A stretch of DNA of 64,000 nt, taken from positions 1-64,000 of the forward strand of contig JAEDED010000009.1 of the NCBI GenBank assembly GCA_016293495.1, in the 5' to 3' direction. This stretch comes from Treponema sp. (lineage in GTDB: Bacteria; Spirochaetota; Spirochaetia; Treponematales; Treponemataceae). The position numbers and the translations under genes are program-made. Positions 1 to 8,809 of the stretch are shown here, in pieces. The notes beneath the pieces were generated by a model that had not been told where the DNA came from, did not search any database, and saw only the letters and a program-made list of their open reading frames with translations. Every line of letters starts with the position of its first letter. The stretch's first letter is position 1.

Positions 1-55
1 GTATTTCTTAGATTTATATAACTTTTTCTCTCACACTTATTGATGAAGAGTCAAT

Positions 56-1066
56 TTGAATGACTATTTTAATTTTGTGCATACTCTGGACAATACTTAT
101 GTAAATCCTGTTTTTTACAGAGGTCAGGGAAATGCGAATTTTCCTATAACTCCTAATTCACTAAGAAAAAATCCTGCTAATGAACAGAAATTAATTGATG
201 CGTTTTATCGAAAGTTTCGTAATGAACTGGATTCCTGTAATACAGATATGGCACGTCTTGTTTTAATGCAGCATTTTGGTATAGGTACAAGAGCTTTGGA
301 TATTTCAGAAAGTCCATTAGCAGCACTATATTTTGCTTGTTCTCCAATGAAAAAATTTTGTCAGAACCGGGATGCTGAGATGTCTGAATGGGGTGAAATT
401 GTAATATTTCGAAATCCTGAAAATGATGATGAAAACAAAGGTAAAGATATAAAGTCAATTCAAAGTTCAACAGTAAGTGTAATGGCCAGCACCGCCTTCA
501 TGGAAAAAGATTTTAATCTCTGGAAATTAGGAATGGAATGGAAAAAAGACAATAATTACATGCGCGATGAAGAATATATTCCATTAGGTGAAATAATTCG
601 ACAGTCTGTTATTGTCAGAGTTCCTCAAGATAATCCGCGTATAAAAAATCAGCAGGGAGCTTTTATTCTTATAAATGCAAATGAAATAAGTGATGAAAAT
701 ATAAGCGAAACAGATGCAAAAGAATTAACCAGATTTATATTACAAAACCCTGATACATGTTACAAAGATCTGATGAATATGAAAAAGTGGGAAAGTTATT
801 TTGCTGAAACTTGGTATTTGCGGTTTAGAAAAATAAAACCATATTCTGGATGTAACAAGATAAAAGAATTTGATATAGATCCTTTTGATTTAAGAAAACT
901 ATATTATAAGAATGAAAAAGGAATCCAACAGGTTGTTCTCATTCCACCAGAAGCCAAACAAAATTTAATTGACGAATTAAAACTTTTTAATATTACAGAA
1001 GATTTTATTTATCCTGACATGGATAACGTTGCTCATGAGATTATGGAGAATATAAACAAAGAGTAA
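56..1066 (+). CDS. FRG-domain protein
   Basis: A 336-residue protein with the two signatures of the FRG domain: an N-terminal YRGQG block at residues 21-25 followed by PNSLRKN, and the QHFGIGTRALD block at 72-82 with a helix rich in small residues (PLAALYFAC). FRG domains occur in phage-defence and toxin-like proteins; their biochemical activity is not settled, so no reaction is assigned. The rest (residues 95-336) has no motif I recognise. The start is a TTG, because an in-frame TGA lies 12 bases upstream and no ATG is available before the conserved block; a weak GAAGAG precedes it. It is followed by a perfect hairpin and a Fic gene, which suggests an accessory cluster. The left window edge hides its upstream context. 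Confidence 0.8.
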   Translation: MNDYFNFVHTLDNTYVNPVFYRGQGNANFPITPNSLRKNPANEQKLIDAFYRKFRNELDSCNTDMARLVLMQHFGIGTRALDISESPLAALYFACSPMKKFCQNRDAEMSEWGEIVIFRNPENDDENKGKDIKSIQSSTVSVMASTAFMEKDFNLWKLGMEWKKDNNYMRDEEYIPLGEIIRQSVIVRVPQDNPRIKNQQGAFILINANEISDENISETDAKELTRFILQNPDTCYKDLMNMKKWESYFAETWYLRFRKIKPYSGCNKIKEFDIDPFDLRKLYYKNEKGIQQVVLIPPEAKQNLIDELKLFNITEDFIYPDMDNVAHEIMENINKE

Positions 1067-1104
1067 TATATTACTTTTATTAGTAAGTGTACCCTTTATC
1101 CCTC

Positions 1105-1130
1105 TATTCACCGCAAAAATGCGGTGAATA
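1105..1130. terminator. Perfect 11-bp hairpin between FRG and Fic genes
   Basis: TATTCACCGCA at 1105-1115 and its exact complement at 1120-1130 enclose an AAAA loop. There is no T-tract on the plus strand after it, so classic intrinsic termination is uncertain. It sits just upstream of the Fic promoter and may separate the two transcription units or act as an operator. Confidence 0.5.
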
Positions 1131-1132
1131 AC

Positions 1133-1161
1133 TTGCCTAATCTCCGTATCTGGCGTACAAT
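1133..1161 (+). promoter_or_regulatory. Promoter of the Fic gene, start codon next to -10
   Basis: TTGCCT (1133-1138), a 17-base spacer, TACAAT (1156-1161). The ATG of the Fic gene follows after only six bases and no Shine-Dalgarno sequence fits between, so the message would be leaderless. Confidence 0.55.
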
Positions 1162-1167
1162 ATTCCT

Positions 1168-2265
1168 ATGTACATATACGAGAACCCGGGTTGGCCAGAA
1201 TTTACCTTTGACAATAATAGAATTTCCCCATTACTTGAAGCCTGTCATATTGAGCAAGGAAAGCTTCTTTCAAAAATGGAGCTGCTTGGTCTCACCGAAA
1301 AAGAGGATAAGGTTCTTTCTACAATCACAAGTGACATTATAAAATCAAACGAAATCGAAGGCCTTTTGCTTAACTACGATCAGGTTCGTTCATCTATTGC
1401 CCGACGTCTTGGGTTTAATAACCCATGTTCAGTTCAATCCGACAGAAATATTGATGCGGTGGTTGAGATGATGCTTGATGCAACTGAGAACTACCAGAAG
1501 GAACTTACTCAAGAAAGGCTTTTTGGCTGGCATGCCTGTCTTTTTCCAACCGGATACAGCGGTATGTATAAAATTGATGTCGGAAAATATCGTACTAATC
1601 CGATGCAGGTTGTTTCTGGTGGAATCGGGCAGGAGAAAGTTCATTATGTTGCGCCGGATGCAGAAAAACTCAATGTAGAAATGAACAGGTTTTTTGACTG
1701 GCTTAAAACTTTTTGTGGTGACACACTTTTAAAGGCTGCCATCGCTCATTTTTGGTTTGTAACAATTCACCCTTTTGATGATGGAAACGGTCGAATTGCC
1801 CGTACTATTTCTGATATGTTTCTGTGTCAGAGCGATAGAACTTCACTTCGTTTTTACAGCATGTCAAATCAGATCATGAAAGAGAAAAACCGGTATTATG
1901 AAATTCTGGAAATCACACAGAAAGGTTCCCTTGATATTACGCTCTGGCTTGAATGGTTTTTAAACTGTCTTCTTTCAGCATTAAAAGAAAGTTATGAGCA
2001 GACCGATCAGGTTATCAGAAAATACAGATATCTTCAGTCCATTGAAAATATTGAGCTTAATCAGCGCCAGCGGATTATGATCCAGAAACTTGTAAGCGGT
2101 TCATGGTTTGGAGTTTTAAATACTTCAAAATGGGCAAAGATTGCAAAGTGCTCTGGAGACACTGCTCTTCGTGATATTACAGATCTGATTAAAAAGGGAA
2201 TTCTCGAAAAAGAAGCAACTGCAGGTGGCAGAAGTACAAATTATGTGATTAAATGGAATTCGTAA
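1168..2265 (+). CDS. Fic family protein (DUF4172 N-terminus), putative adenylyltransferase
   Basis: A 365-residue Fic enzyme. The N-terminus (MYIYENPGWPEFTFD) matches the DUF4172 domain that precedes a class of Fic proteins. Residues 60-65 (SNEIEG) fit the inhibitory helix motif (S/T)xxxE(G/N), whose Glu blocks ATP. The catalytic loop HPFDDGNGRIAR is at 201-212 and is intact, so the family reaction, transfer of AMP or another phosphate-containing group to a protein hydroxyl, is expected. Residues about 312-362 look like a winged helix-turn-helix. The target is unknown. Having its inhibitory motif in cis, it needs no separate antitoxin, and none is seen. Its promoter places the ATG next to the -10 box. 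Neighbouring FRG protein hints at a stress or defence role, which is inference. Confidence 0.9.
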   Translation: MYIYENPGWPEFTFDNNRISPLLEACHIEQGKLLSKMELLGLTEKEDKVLSTITSDIIKSNEIEGLLLNYDQVRSSIARRLGFNNPCSVQSDRNIDAVVEMMLDATENYQKELTQERLFGWHACLFPTGYSGMYKIDVGKYRTNPMQVVSGGIGQEKVHYVAPDAEKLNVEMNRFFDWLKTFCGDTLLKAAIAHFWFVTIHPFDDGNGRIARTISDMFLCQSDRTSLRFYSMSNQIMKEKNRYYEILEITQKGSLDITLWLEWFLNCLLSALKESYEQTDQVIRKYRYLQSIENIELNQRQRIMIQKLVSGSWFGVLNTSKWAKIAKCSGDTALRDITDLIKKGILEKEATAGGRSTNYVIKWNS

Positions 2266-2295
2266 ATTCCCACTATAACCAAGGAGACCCAAAAC

Positions 2296-2853
2296 ATGAA
2301 ACACGATTTCGGAAAACAGACATGGCTTTACCCGATGCCAGTATTCATCATCGGAACATATGACAAAGACGGAAAACCTGACCTTATGAACGCAGCATGG
2401 GGTGGAACTTTCAACAGCAATCAGATCTGCATCTGCGTGGACAAAAGTCACAAGACTACAAAAAATGTAAAAGAATCAAAAGCCTTTACTGTAAGCATTG
2501 CAGACGTAGAAAATCTTACAGCCTGCGACTATGTAGGAATTGTTTCAGCAAACGACACTTCTGACAAAATCGCAAAGTCAGGCTTTACTCTCACAAAAAG
2601 CAAATTCGTAAACGCACCTGTTGTTGAAGAACTTAAAATGGTTCTAGAATGTGAGATGGTAAGCTACGATGAAAAAACAGAACAACTTATCGGAAACATC
2701 ATTAACGTTGCAGCCGACGAATCAGTTTTAACAGACGGAAAAATCGATCCTGCAAAATTGAATCCGATTACATACGATTCTGTAAATCACAATTACATCG
2801 CACTCGGCGCTGTTGCAGGCAAGGCATTCGACGCAGGAAAGGCTCTTAAATAA
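2296..2853 (+). CDS. Flavin reductase family protein (FMN-binding split barrel)
   Basis: A 185-residue protein of the flavin reductase-like, FMN-binding split-barrel family. The opening stretch with WLYPMPVFIIGT, the NAAWGGTFNSNQICI strand pair and KSHKTTKNVKESKAFTVSI are typical of the DIM6/NTAB-type branch found in anaerobes. These proteins bind FMN and act in redox reactions with NAD(P)H or another partner; the substrate here cannot be predicted. An AAGGAGA ribosome site lies just upstream of the ATG. It follows the Fic gene by 30 bases in the same direction and may be co-transcribed, though its product is unrelated in role. Confidence 0.85.
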   Translation: MKHDFGKQTWLYPMPVFIIGTYDKDGKPDLMNAAWGGTFNSNQICICVDKSHKTTKNVKESKAFTVSIADVENLTACDYVGIVSANDTSDKIAKSGFTLTKSKFVNAPVVEELKMVLECEMVSYDEKTEQLIGNIINVAADESVLTDGKIDPAKLNPITYDSVNHNYIALGAVAGKAFDAGKALK

Positions 2854-2929
2854 TTCCTTGTAAAATGCATAAAAAAATTACGGCGCATACAGAAAAGCTT
2901 TTATTCCTCGCATTAAACCATTCCTTTAA

Positions 2930-2958
2930 TTGTAACAACCCTCGAAATTTGATATCAT
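2930..2958 (+). promoter_or_regulatory. Promoter of hisD-like gene, leaderless arrangement
   Basis: TTGTAA (2930-2935), 17-base spacer, TATCAT (2953-2958). The ATG at 2967 comes eight bases after the -10 box and there is no Shine-Dalgarno sequence, so transcription should begin at or within a few bases of the start codon. Confidence 0.6.
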
Positions 2959-2966
2959 AAACTACT

Positions 2967-4337
2967 ATGATCAAAATATTATATGCAAAAGATATCGAAC
3001 CAAAATGGTTCGCAGGTCGTGACTTTGAAGGCACAAACGAAACAGTTCAGAACGTCATCCAAGATGTAATTAAAAACGGTGACGCTGCTCTCAAAAAGTA
3101 TGGCGCAATGTTTGACGTTTCAAGCCCGGCATCAATTCAGATTCCAGAAGCAGAATTAAAAGCCTGTGCAGAGAAACTCAAAAAAGAAAAGCCAGAAACA
3201 TATGACGCACTTTGCCATTCCCACGATCTTGCATATAAATTCGCACTTCGTCAGCGTAAATCTTTTGACGACTTTGAAGAAGAATTACAGCCGGGATTAT
3301 TCACCGGACAGAAAACTATTCCAGTCGAAAAAGCCGGAGTTTATGTTCCGGCCGGAAGATTCCCTTTGCTCTCAACTGTTGTAATGACAGTAACTCCTGC
3401 CATTGCCGCTGGTGTTGACGACTTCGTTTTGTGCACACCGCCTCGCGTTCATCCGGACGATTTAGAAAAAGCAAAGGCAGAAGGAACCGGCGTTCCTGGT
3501 AAACCGTTCGTTGGCGGTAAGCCTTATGCAGACGAAGGAATTCTTGCTGCGGCCTACATCTGCGGTGCAAAAAAAGCATTTGCAGTCGGCGGCTCACAGG
3601 CTGTTGCGGCAATGGCTTACGGAACAGAAAGTGTTCCTGAAGTTGATGTTATTGTCGGCCCGGGAAACAAATTCGTAGCTGCTGCAAAAAAAGAAGTTTA
3701 CGGAAAAGTCGGCATCGACATGGTTGCAGGTCCTACAGAGGTTTTCGTAATCGCTGACGGTTCTGCTGATCCACGCTGGGTTGCAGCCGACTTGCTTGCT
3801 CAGGCAGAACACGACATTGTAGCTCAGCCTGTAATGGCAACACCAGATGCAGACTTTGCAAAAAAAGTTGCAGATGAAATCGAAGTTCAGCTTGAAACAC
3901 TTTCAACAAAAGAAACAGCGCGCGCCTCAATCGATAACTACGGCCGCATCATCATAACAGAATCTCTCGAACAGGCAGCAGAAATCGCAAACCGCAAAGC
4001 GCCTGAACATCTCGAACTTGCACTCAACGCAGGACCAGAACGCGACAAGATTGCATCGATGGTTCGTAACTACGGTTCACTTTTTATCGGCCACTATGCT
4101 GCCGAAGTATTCGGAGATTATTCTGCCGGCCTTAATCACACATTACCGACATCAGGCGCTGCTCACTATTCAGGCGGCTTGAGTGTCCGAGTATTCTTAA
4201 AAACAGTTACAACTTTGCGTGCAAAAGAAGGCTCTGAAGGAATGATTAATTCTGCAGTTGCAGCAGGCGCTCTCGGAGACGCTGAAGGTCTTGCAGCTCA
4301 CGCTCGTGCAGCTCGCATTCGACTTGAAAAGAAATAA
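2967..4337 (+). CDS. hisD: Histidinol dehydrogenase family protein
   Basis: A 456-residue protein of the HisD family, NAD-dependent dehydrogenases that oxidise an alcohol to an acid in two steps. The zinc and catalytic residues can be placed by eye: Q279 and H282 (LAQAEHD), E347-H348 (APEHLEL), D384 (FGDYSAG) and H445 near the C-terminus. It is longer than usual HisD (about 430) because of an insert at residues 161-190 (HPDDLEKAKAEG and following), and it reads AGPTE where biosynthetic HisD commonly has AGPSE. No other his gene lies in the window. It could be true histidinol dehydrogenase or a paralogue acting on another alcohol, as HpsN does on sulfopropanediol. Translation probably starts on a leaderless message. 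Confidence 0.85.
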   Translation: MIKILYAKDIEPKWFAGRDFEGTNETVQNVIQDVIKNGDAALKKYGAMFDVSSPASIQIPEAELKACAEKLKKEKPETYDALCHSHDLAYKFALRQRKSFDDFEEELQPGLFTGQKTIPVEKAGVYVPAGRFPLLSTVVMTVTPAIAAGVDDFVLCTPPRVHPDDLEKAKAEGTGVPGKPFVGGKPYADEGILAAAYICGAKKAFAVGGSQAVAAMAYGTESVPEVDVIVGPGNKFVAAAKKEVYGKVGIDMVAGPTEVFVIADGSADPRWVAADLLAQAEHDIVAQPVMATPDADFAKKVADEIEVQLETLSTKETARASIDNYGRIIITESLEQAAEIANRKAPEHLELALNAGPERDKIASMVRNYGSLFIGHYAAEVFGDYSAGLNHTLPTSGAAHYSGGLSVRVFLKTVTTLRAKEGSEGMINSAVAAGALGDAEGLAAHARAARIRLEKK

Positions 4338-4393
4338 TAACGGACTGATAAATAATTTCAGACTGATATGAAAAAAAATATTTTGAGGAATAT

Positions 4394-4966
4394 ATGTTAA
4401 GAATTACAAAGCTTGGTGAAGATGTTTTAAGACAGGTTGCAGTTCCTGTACAGCCGGAAGAAATCAATGATGAGTTTCGTGCACTTTTAAACGAAATGTT
4501 TGAAACAATGATTGAAGCAAACGGTGTAGGTCTTGCAGCTCCACAGGTTGATATCAGTAAAAGATTTTTTGTCGTAATTGCAGATGATGACGTAAGAAGA
4601 GTTTTCATCAACCCTCAGATTATTAAAATGTCTGATGACCTTGTTGATTATGAAGAAGGCTGTCTTTCAATTCCTAAGATCTACGAAAATATTAAACGCC
4701 CATCAAAAGTAACTGTTCAGGCGCTCGACGAAAACGGAAAGAAGTTTGCGCTTGAAGCAGACGGACTTCTTGCCCGCGTAATCCAGCACGAAAATGATCA
4801 CCTTGACGGTGTTGTATTTATCGACCGCGGTGATGAAGAGTTCAAGAAAGAAGCCGAAGCAACTATGGCAAAACGCCAGGCACGCTATCTTGAAAAACAG
4901 AAAGCTAAAGAAGCTAAAGAAAAGAAAATTGCGGCAAAGCTTGCAGCTAAAGCAGCGCGTAAATAG
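4394..4966 (+). CDS. def: Peptide deformylase
   Basis: Removes the formyl group from the N-terminal methionine of new proteins. All three family motifs are present: GVGLAAPQ at 44-51, EGCLSIP at 88-94 with the metal-binding Cys, and HENDH at 132-136 (the HExxH helix with Asn in place of the more usual hydrophobic residue). The last 40 residues form a Lys/Ala/Glu-rich tail (about 147-190) that is longer than in most deformylases and may bind ribosomal RNA. GAGGAA precedes the ATG. It is followed 39 bases later by fmt, the enzyme that adds the formyl group to initiator tRNA, the standard pairing. Confidence 0.97.
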   Translation: MLRITKLGEDVLRQVAVPVQPEEINDEFRALLNEMFETMIEANGVGLAAPQVDISKRFFVVIADDDVRRVFINPQIIKMSDDLVDYEEGCLSIPKIYENIKRPSKVTVQALDENGKKFALEADGLLARVIQHENDHLDGVVFIDRGDEEFKKEAEATMAKRQARYLEKQKAKEAKEKKIAAKLAAKAARK

Positions 4967-5005
4967 ACTGACGAGAAAAATAATTTTTCACTGACAGGAG
5001 TTTAA

Positions 5006-6019
5006 ATGATTAAAGTTCTTTATGCCGGAAGTCCGGAAAGCGCAGCCGAAACACTTAAGATTCTTCTTGAAAATCAGGAAAAATATGGAATCAAAATTGT
5101 GGGCGTTCTTACAAATCCGCCTACTGCTAAAGGTCGCCATAAAGAACTTACTCCGACACCTGTCGGTCAGCTTGCACTTGATTACACCGCTTCTGGTAAC
5201 GAACTTCCTGTGTTTACACCTGAACATTTGAACGCTGATGCACGCGCTCAGATTGAACCTCTGGTAGCTGACATCCTTGTCTGTTTTGCATACGGTCACA
5301 TTTTCGGACCAAAATTCCTTGCGATGTTTAAGATGGGAGGAATCAACCTTCACCCGTCACTTCTTCCGATGTACCGCGGATGTACTCCGGTTAACGCATG
5401 TATTCTAAATCAGGACAAAGAAACAGCCTTTACAATCCAGACTTTGTCGCTCGGCATGGACGAAGGAAATATTCTTGCCCAGAAAAAAGTTTCGCTTACC
5501 GGAACTGAAACAGCAGGCGCTCTTCTTAACGATGCGGCTGTTTCCGGCGCACAGCTTATTCTTGACCTTCTTTGCGATGCAGACAAAAACGGCGCCTTAA
5601 AAGAAGGCGTTCCTCAGAGCGGAGAACCATCATACACTCAGATAATCAAAAAAGAAGACGGCAAAATCGACTGGGCTTCGTCTGCTTCAAAAATCGATGC
5701 CCAGATTCGAGCATACACACCGGACCCTGGAACTTACTGCGTAACGGGAACTGACGAAAAGCCTGAGACTCTCCGCATTTTAGAAGCACAGGTTCTTGGA
5801 GACGACAAAAAGTCAGCCCAAAATTCCCCATACAAACCAGAATTTGAAAATGCTGCACCCGGAACTGTCCTTGCCTTTGACAAACCGACCGGCATCTGGA
5901 TTAAAACCGCAGACGGAATTCTCGTTGTCAGGAAGCTTCAGAAACAGGGCAAAAACGCAATGGGTTACAAAGACTTCATGAATGGAACCCGTGATTTTAT
6001 TGGCTCACTATTGAAGTGA
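5006..6019 (+). CDS. fmt: Methionyl-tRNA formyltransferase
   Basis: Transfers formyl from 10-formyl-tetrahydrofolate to Met-tRNA(fMet). The catalytic block INLHPSLLPMYRG with HPSLLPMYRG at residues 116-125 and the downstream LGMDEGNIL (catalytic Asp region) are clear, followed by the C-terminal OB-fold domain (about 205-337) that grips the tRNA. Length 337 is slightly above the usual 310-320. ACAGGAG lies just before the ATG. It forms an operon with def upstream and the PASTA protein downstream. Confidence 0.97.
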   Translation: MIKVLYAGSPESAAETLKILLENQEKYGIKIVGVLTNPPTAKGRHKELTPTPVGQLALDYTASGNELPVFTPEHLNADARAQIEPLVADILVCFAYGHIFGPKFLAMFKMGGINLHPSLLPMYRGCTPVNACILNQDKETAFTIQTLSLGMDEGNILAQKKVSLTGTETAGALLNDAAVSGAQLILDLLCDADKNGALKEGVPQSGEPSYTQIIKKEDGKIDWASSASKIDAQIRAYTPDPGTYCVTGTDEKPETLRILEAQVLGDDKKSAQNSPYKPEFENAAPGTVLAFDKPTGIWIKTADGILVVRKLQKQGKNAMGYKDFMNGTRDFIGSLLK

Positions 6020-6098
6020 GACAGCTAAAAAAGTATAATATATAGAAGTATTTAACACATTTTTTAATCTCGAAAAGCTTTAATAAAAGGTGAAATAT

Positions 6099-7295
6099 AT
6101 GGCAAAAAAACTTTTAAAATCAGAACCAAAAAATGAAGACAAAACAAAAAATGAAGAAAAATCAAAAAAAGACAAAGTTCCATTTTTACAGCGTCTGAAG
6201 AATTTTGGTGTTTCATATAAAGCTGGACTTACTGCAATGCAGAATTGCGGTGCTGCTTTTGTCTGGTATTCAATTTCTTTGTTTGTAATTATGGCTGTTG
6301 CCGCTCTTGCAGTTTTTTTAGGAATTAACAAAGGTTATGAACGCGTTCTTGTTCCTGATGTTGTAGGAATGAATCTTGTTCGTGCAGAGCTTATTCTTCA
6401 GGAAAAGGAATTATATCCTCGTCTTCAGATGCGTTATTCTGACGTTCCAGGTCAGGCAGGCCAGATTATTTCTCAGAGTCCTAAAAAAGGTTCTGTTGTA
6501 AAAGCAGAAAGCCGTGTTACTCTCGTAGTAAGCCGCGGTGTTGTTTTTGATCATGTAGGAAATTACGTAGGAACAAATCTCGATGCATTCAAGGAAACAC
6601 TTGATGCCCTTTATGCAGGTGCAGAAATTCCATCTTTGACAATTGCAAATCCTATTTTCAAACAGGACGAAGCTCCGGTTGGAACAATTCTTGAACAGGA
6701 TCCACCTGAAGGAACTCCAATTTCACAGCCAATCGAACTTAAGTTTATTGTTTCAAGCGGTCCCACAAAACAGATGGTAAAAATTCCTGACTTTACAGGT
6801 AAAACAGTAACTGAAGTTCTTTCTGCAATGTCGACAACAAAACTTACATTTGATTTTACTCAGCATATTGCTTCCGGTTCAGAAGTTCCGGGAACAGTTG
6901 TAAAGCAAGTTAATCCTGGTAATAAAACAGAAGTAGGGGAATACGCTCACATTCAGCTTGAATTTGCAATGCCTGCAATTACTGAAGTTTCTGATACTGA
7001 AGAAACTCCGGCTCAAGCTAACCAGAATGGTTTGAACGAAGCTGAAGCAACTGATGCTTCACTTGTACGCGATACAACAAATTACGTTCACGGAGTTTTA
7101 TCAACAAGAATTGCTGAATATCCTTATGCAGTTCCTGTAAAACTTGATGTAATTCCACTGGAAGGCTCACGTTACGGACTTGCAACTTTCAACCATGTCG
7201 GTGGAGATTTGACAATTCCTTACGCAGCTCCACACGGTTCAGTTCTTGTTTTAAGCGTGATTGACCGCGAAGTTGAAAGAGTTTCAATCCAGTAA
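6099..7295 (+). CDS. PASTA-domain membrane protein without kinase domain
   Basis: A 398-residue protein with a short Lys-rich cytoplasmic segment, one membrane helix at about 53-75 and three PASTA domains outside (about 80-145, 150-218 and 222-292; repeated VPDVVGM/IPDFTGK openings), then a tail ending in a domain I do not recognise. PASTA domains bind peptidoglycan fragments and usually sit on Ser/Thr kinases or penicillin-binding proteins; here no catalytic domain is present. I chose the ATG at 6099 over the GTG at 6090 because AAAAGG (6085-6090) then lies at proper distance. It lies between fmt and aroDE, five bases before the latter. Confidence 0.85.
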   Translation: MAKKLLKSEPKNEDKTKNEEKSKKDKVPFLQRLKNFGVSYKAGLTAMQNCGAAFVWYSISLFVIMAVAALAVFLGINKGYERVLVPDVVGMNLVRAELILQEKELYPRLQMRYSDVPGQAGQIISQSPKKGSVVKAESRVTLVVSRGVVFDHVGNYVGTNLDAFKETLDALYAGAEIPSLTIANPIFKQDEAPVGTILEQDPPEGTPISQPIELKFIVSSGPTKQMVKIPDFTGKTVTEVLSAMSTTKLTFDFTQHIASGSEVPGTVVKQVNPGNKTEVGEYAHIQLEFAMPAITEVSDTEETPAQANQNGLNEAEATDASLVRDTTNYVHGVLSTRIAEYPYAVPVKLDVIPLEGSRYGLATFNHVGGDLTIPYAAPHGSVLVLSVIDREVERVSIQ

Positions 7296-7300
7296 AGAAA

Positions 7301-8809
7301 ATGAAAAAGCCTTTAATTTGTCTTACTCTTACCTGTAAAACAATTCAGGAAGACTTAAAAATTATCGAAAAATATCGCCCTTATATCGACTGTGTCGAAC
7401 TGAGGGCTGACCACCTTGAAGAAGATGAATGTCTTCACATTCGTCAGTTTCCGCGTCTTGCAAATATTCCCTGCATTTTGACAATCCGTCGTCGCATTGA
7501 TGGCGGACTTTATGTTGGCGGGGAATCTGCACGTACAATGCTTTTTGCAAGAGCAATGGCATTTGCAGATCAGAACGAAAAAAATAATTTTACATATGTA
7601 GATTTTGAAGATGATTTTCATATTCCAAGCTTACAGGATGCCTGCATGGCTTTCGGAACAAGAATCATCCGCAGTATGCATGATATGAATAATCCTGTTT
7701 ATGACATCGTTGAAAAATGTAATGCGATGAGAAAAACAGGATACGAAATTCCTAAGATTGCGTTCCAGCCTCATACACTTGATGATGTAACCCACATGTT
7801 TGAAGTTGCAAAGAAGTTCAACGATTACGATCACATTCTCTGCGCAATGGGACCTCTTGGAACTCCTTCAAGAATTCTTTCTGCAATCACACATTCTTAC
7901 CTTACATACACTTCGCCAATCGAAACTATGGCGAATACAAATGCAATCGGCCATCTGGATCCGATTACACTTAACGAAGTTTATAACTTTAGAGACATTA
8001 ACGAAGATACAAAAATATACGGTATTACAGGATGGCCTTTAGCTCACACTTCAAGTCCTGAATTACACAACAAAGGTTATAAAAAGCACGGCATGAACTG
8101 CGTTTACGTTCCTATCAGAACACCAAAACTTGCAGAAGCAATTCGTTTCTGTGATTCAGTCGGCGTTCAGGGAATGTCGGTTACAGTTCCTCATAAAGAA
8201 ACTGTTTTGCCTGAGCTTGATAGAATTGATGAAGAAGTTGCAGATATCCGTGCATCAAATACAATCGTAAAAGAAGACGGCGTTTGGGCTGGATATAATA
8301 CTGATGCTTCAGGCTTTACAAAAGCGCTTCAGGAATTCCTCGGAGTAGAAAAACTCCATCATCGCCGTGTTGCAATTATCGGTGCCGGTGGTGCTGCCCG
8401 CGCGATTGCTTATGCAATTAAAAAACTTGGCGGTAAAGCGTGTGTGTTCAACCGTACGCTGACAAATGCAAAAATCATTGCAGACAAATACGGATTTAAA
8501 GCAGCTCCGCTTACTCCAGATTCAGTATTTGATCTGGAAGTCTATTCAGACATTATTATTCAGACAACATCTGTTGGTAACGGATATTATGGTCCGTCAA
8601 ATGATACTAATGATCCGTTGTATTTCTATAACTTCAAGGGAACAGAAAATGTTTACGACATTATTTATTCCCCAGAAATTACACCAATGATGTCACGTGC
8701 AATTGCATCAGGATGCCATGTATCAAATGGTTATTCAATGCTTAAGCATCAGGGTTACAAACAGTTTAAATTATTTACAGGGGTCGATTATGGCGATGAC
8801 ACAAACTGA
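7301..8809 (+). CDS. aroDE: Bifunctional 3-dehydroquinate dehydratase / shikimate dehydrogenase
   Basis: Fusion of two consecutive shikimate-pathway enzymes. Residues 1 to about 215 are type I dehydroquinate dehydratase: VELRADHLEE near the N-terminus, the catalytic His in RSMHDM and the Schiff-base Lys in IPKIAF. Residues about 232-502 are shikimate dehydrogenase: GWPLAHTSSPELHN, VTVPHKE with the catalytic Lys, the NTDASGF segment and the NADP-binding GAGGAARAIAY. The same fusion is known from plants, chlamydiae and several spirochaetes. The gene starts five bases after the PASTA gene with only a poor ribosome site, so coupling is likely, and its end overlaps rpiA by 20 bases. Confidence 0.96.
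   Translation: MKKPLICLTLTCKTIQEDLKIIEKYRPYIDCVELRADHLEEDECLHIRQFPRLANIPCILTIRRRIDGGLYVGGESARTMLFARAMAFADQNEKNNFTYVDFEDDFHIPSLQDACMAFGTRIIRSMHDMNNPVYDIVEKCNAMRKTGYEIPKIAFQPHTLDDVTHMFEVAKKFNDYDHILCAMGPLGTPSRILSAITHSYLTYTSPIETMANTNAIGHLDPITLNEVYNFRDINEDTKIYGITGWPLAHTSSPELHNKGYKKHGMNCVYVPIRTPKLAEAIRFCDSVGVQGMSVTVPHKETVLPELDRIDEEVADIRASNTIVKEDGVWAGYNTDASGFTKALQEFLGVEKLHHRRVAIIGAGGAARAIAYAIKKLGGKACVFNRTLTNAKIIADKYGFKAAPLTPDSVFDLEVYSDIIIQTTSVGNGYYGPSNDTNDPLYFYNFKGTENVYDIIYSPEITPMMSRAIASGCHVSNGYSMLKHQGYKQFKLFTGVDYGDDTN

Noticed and set aside
56..2265. CRISPR array or integrase-bounded island at the left end
   Set aside because: No spaced repeats, integrase, transposase or tRNA attachment site are seen in the first 3 kb.
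8697..8789. Longer start for rpiA inside aroDE
   Set aside because: Residues encoded there do not resemble RpiA and are the out-of-frame shadow of aroDE; ACAGGGG precedes the ATG at 8790.
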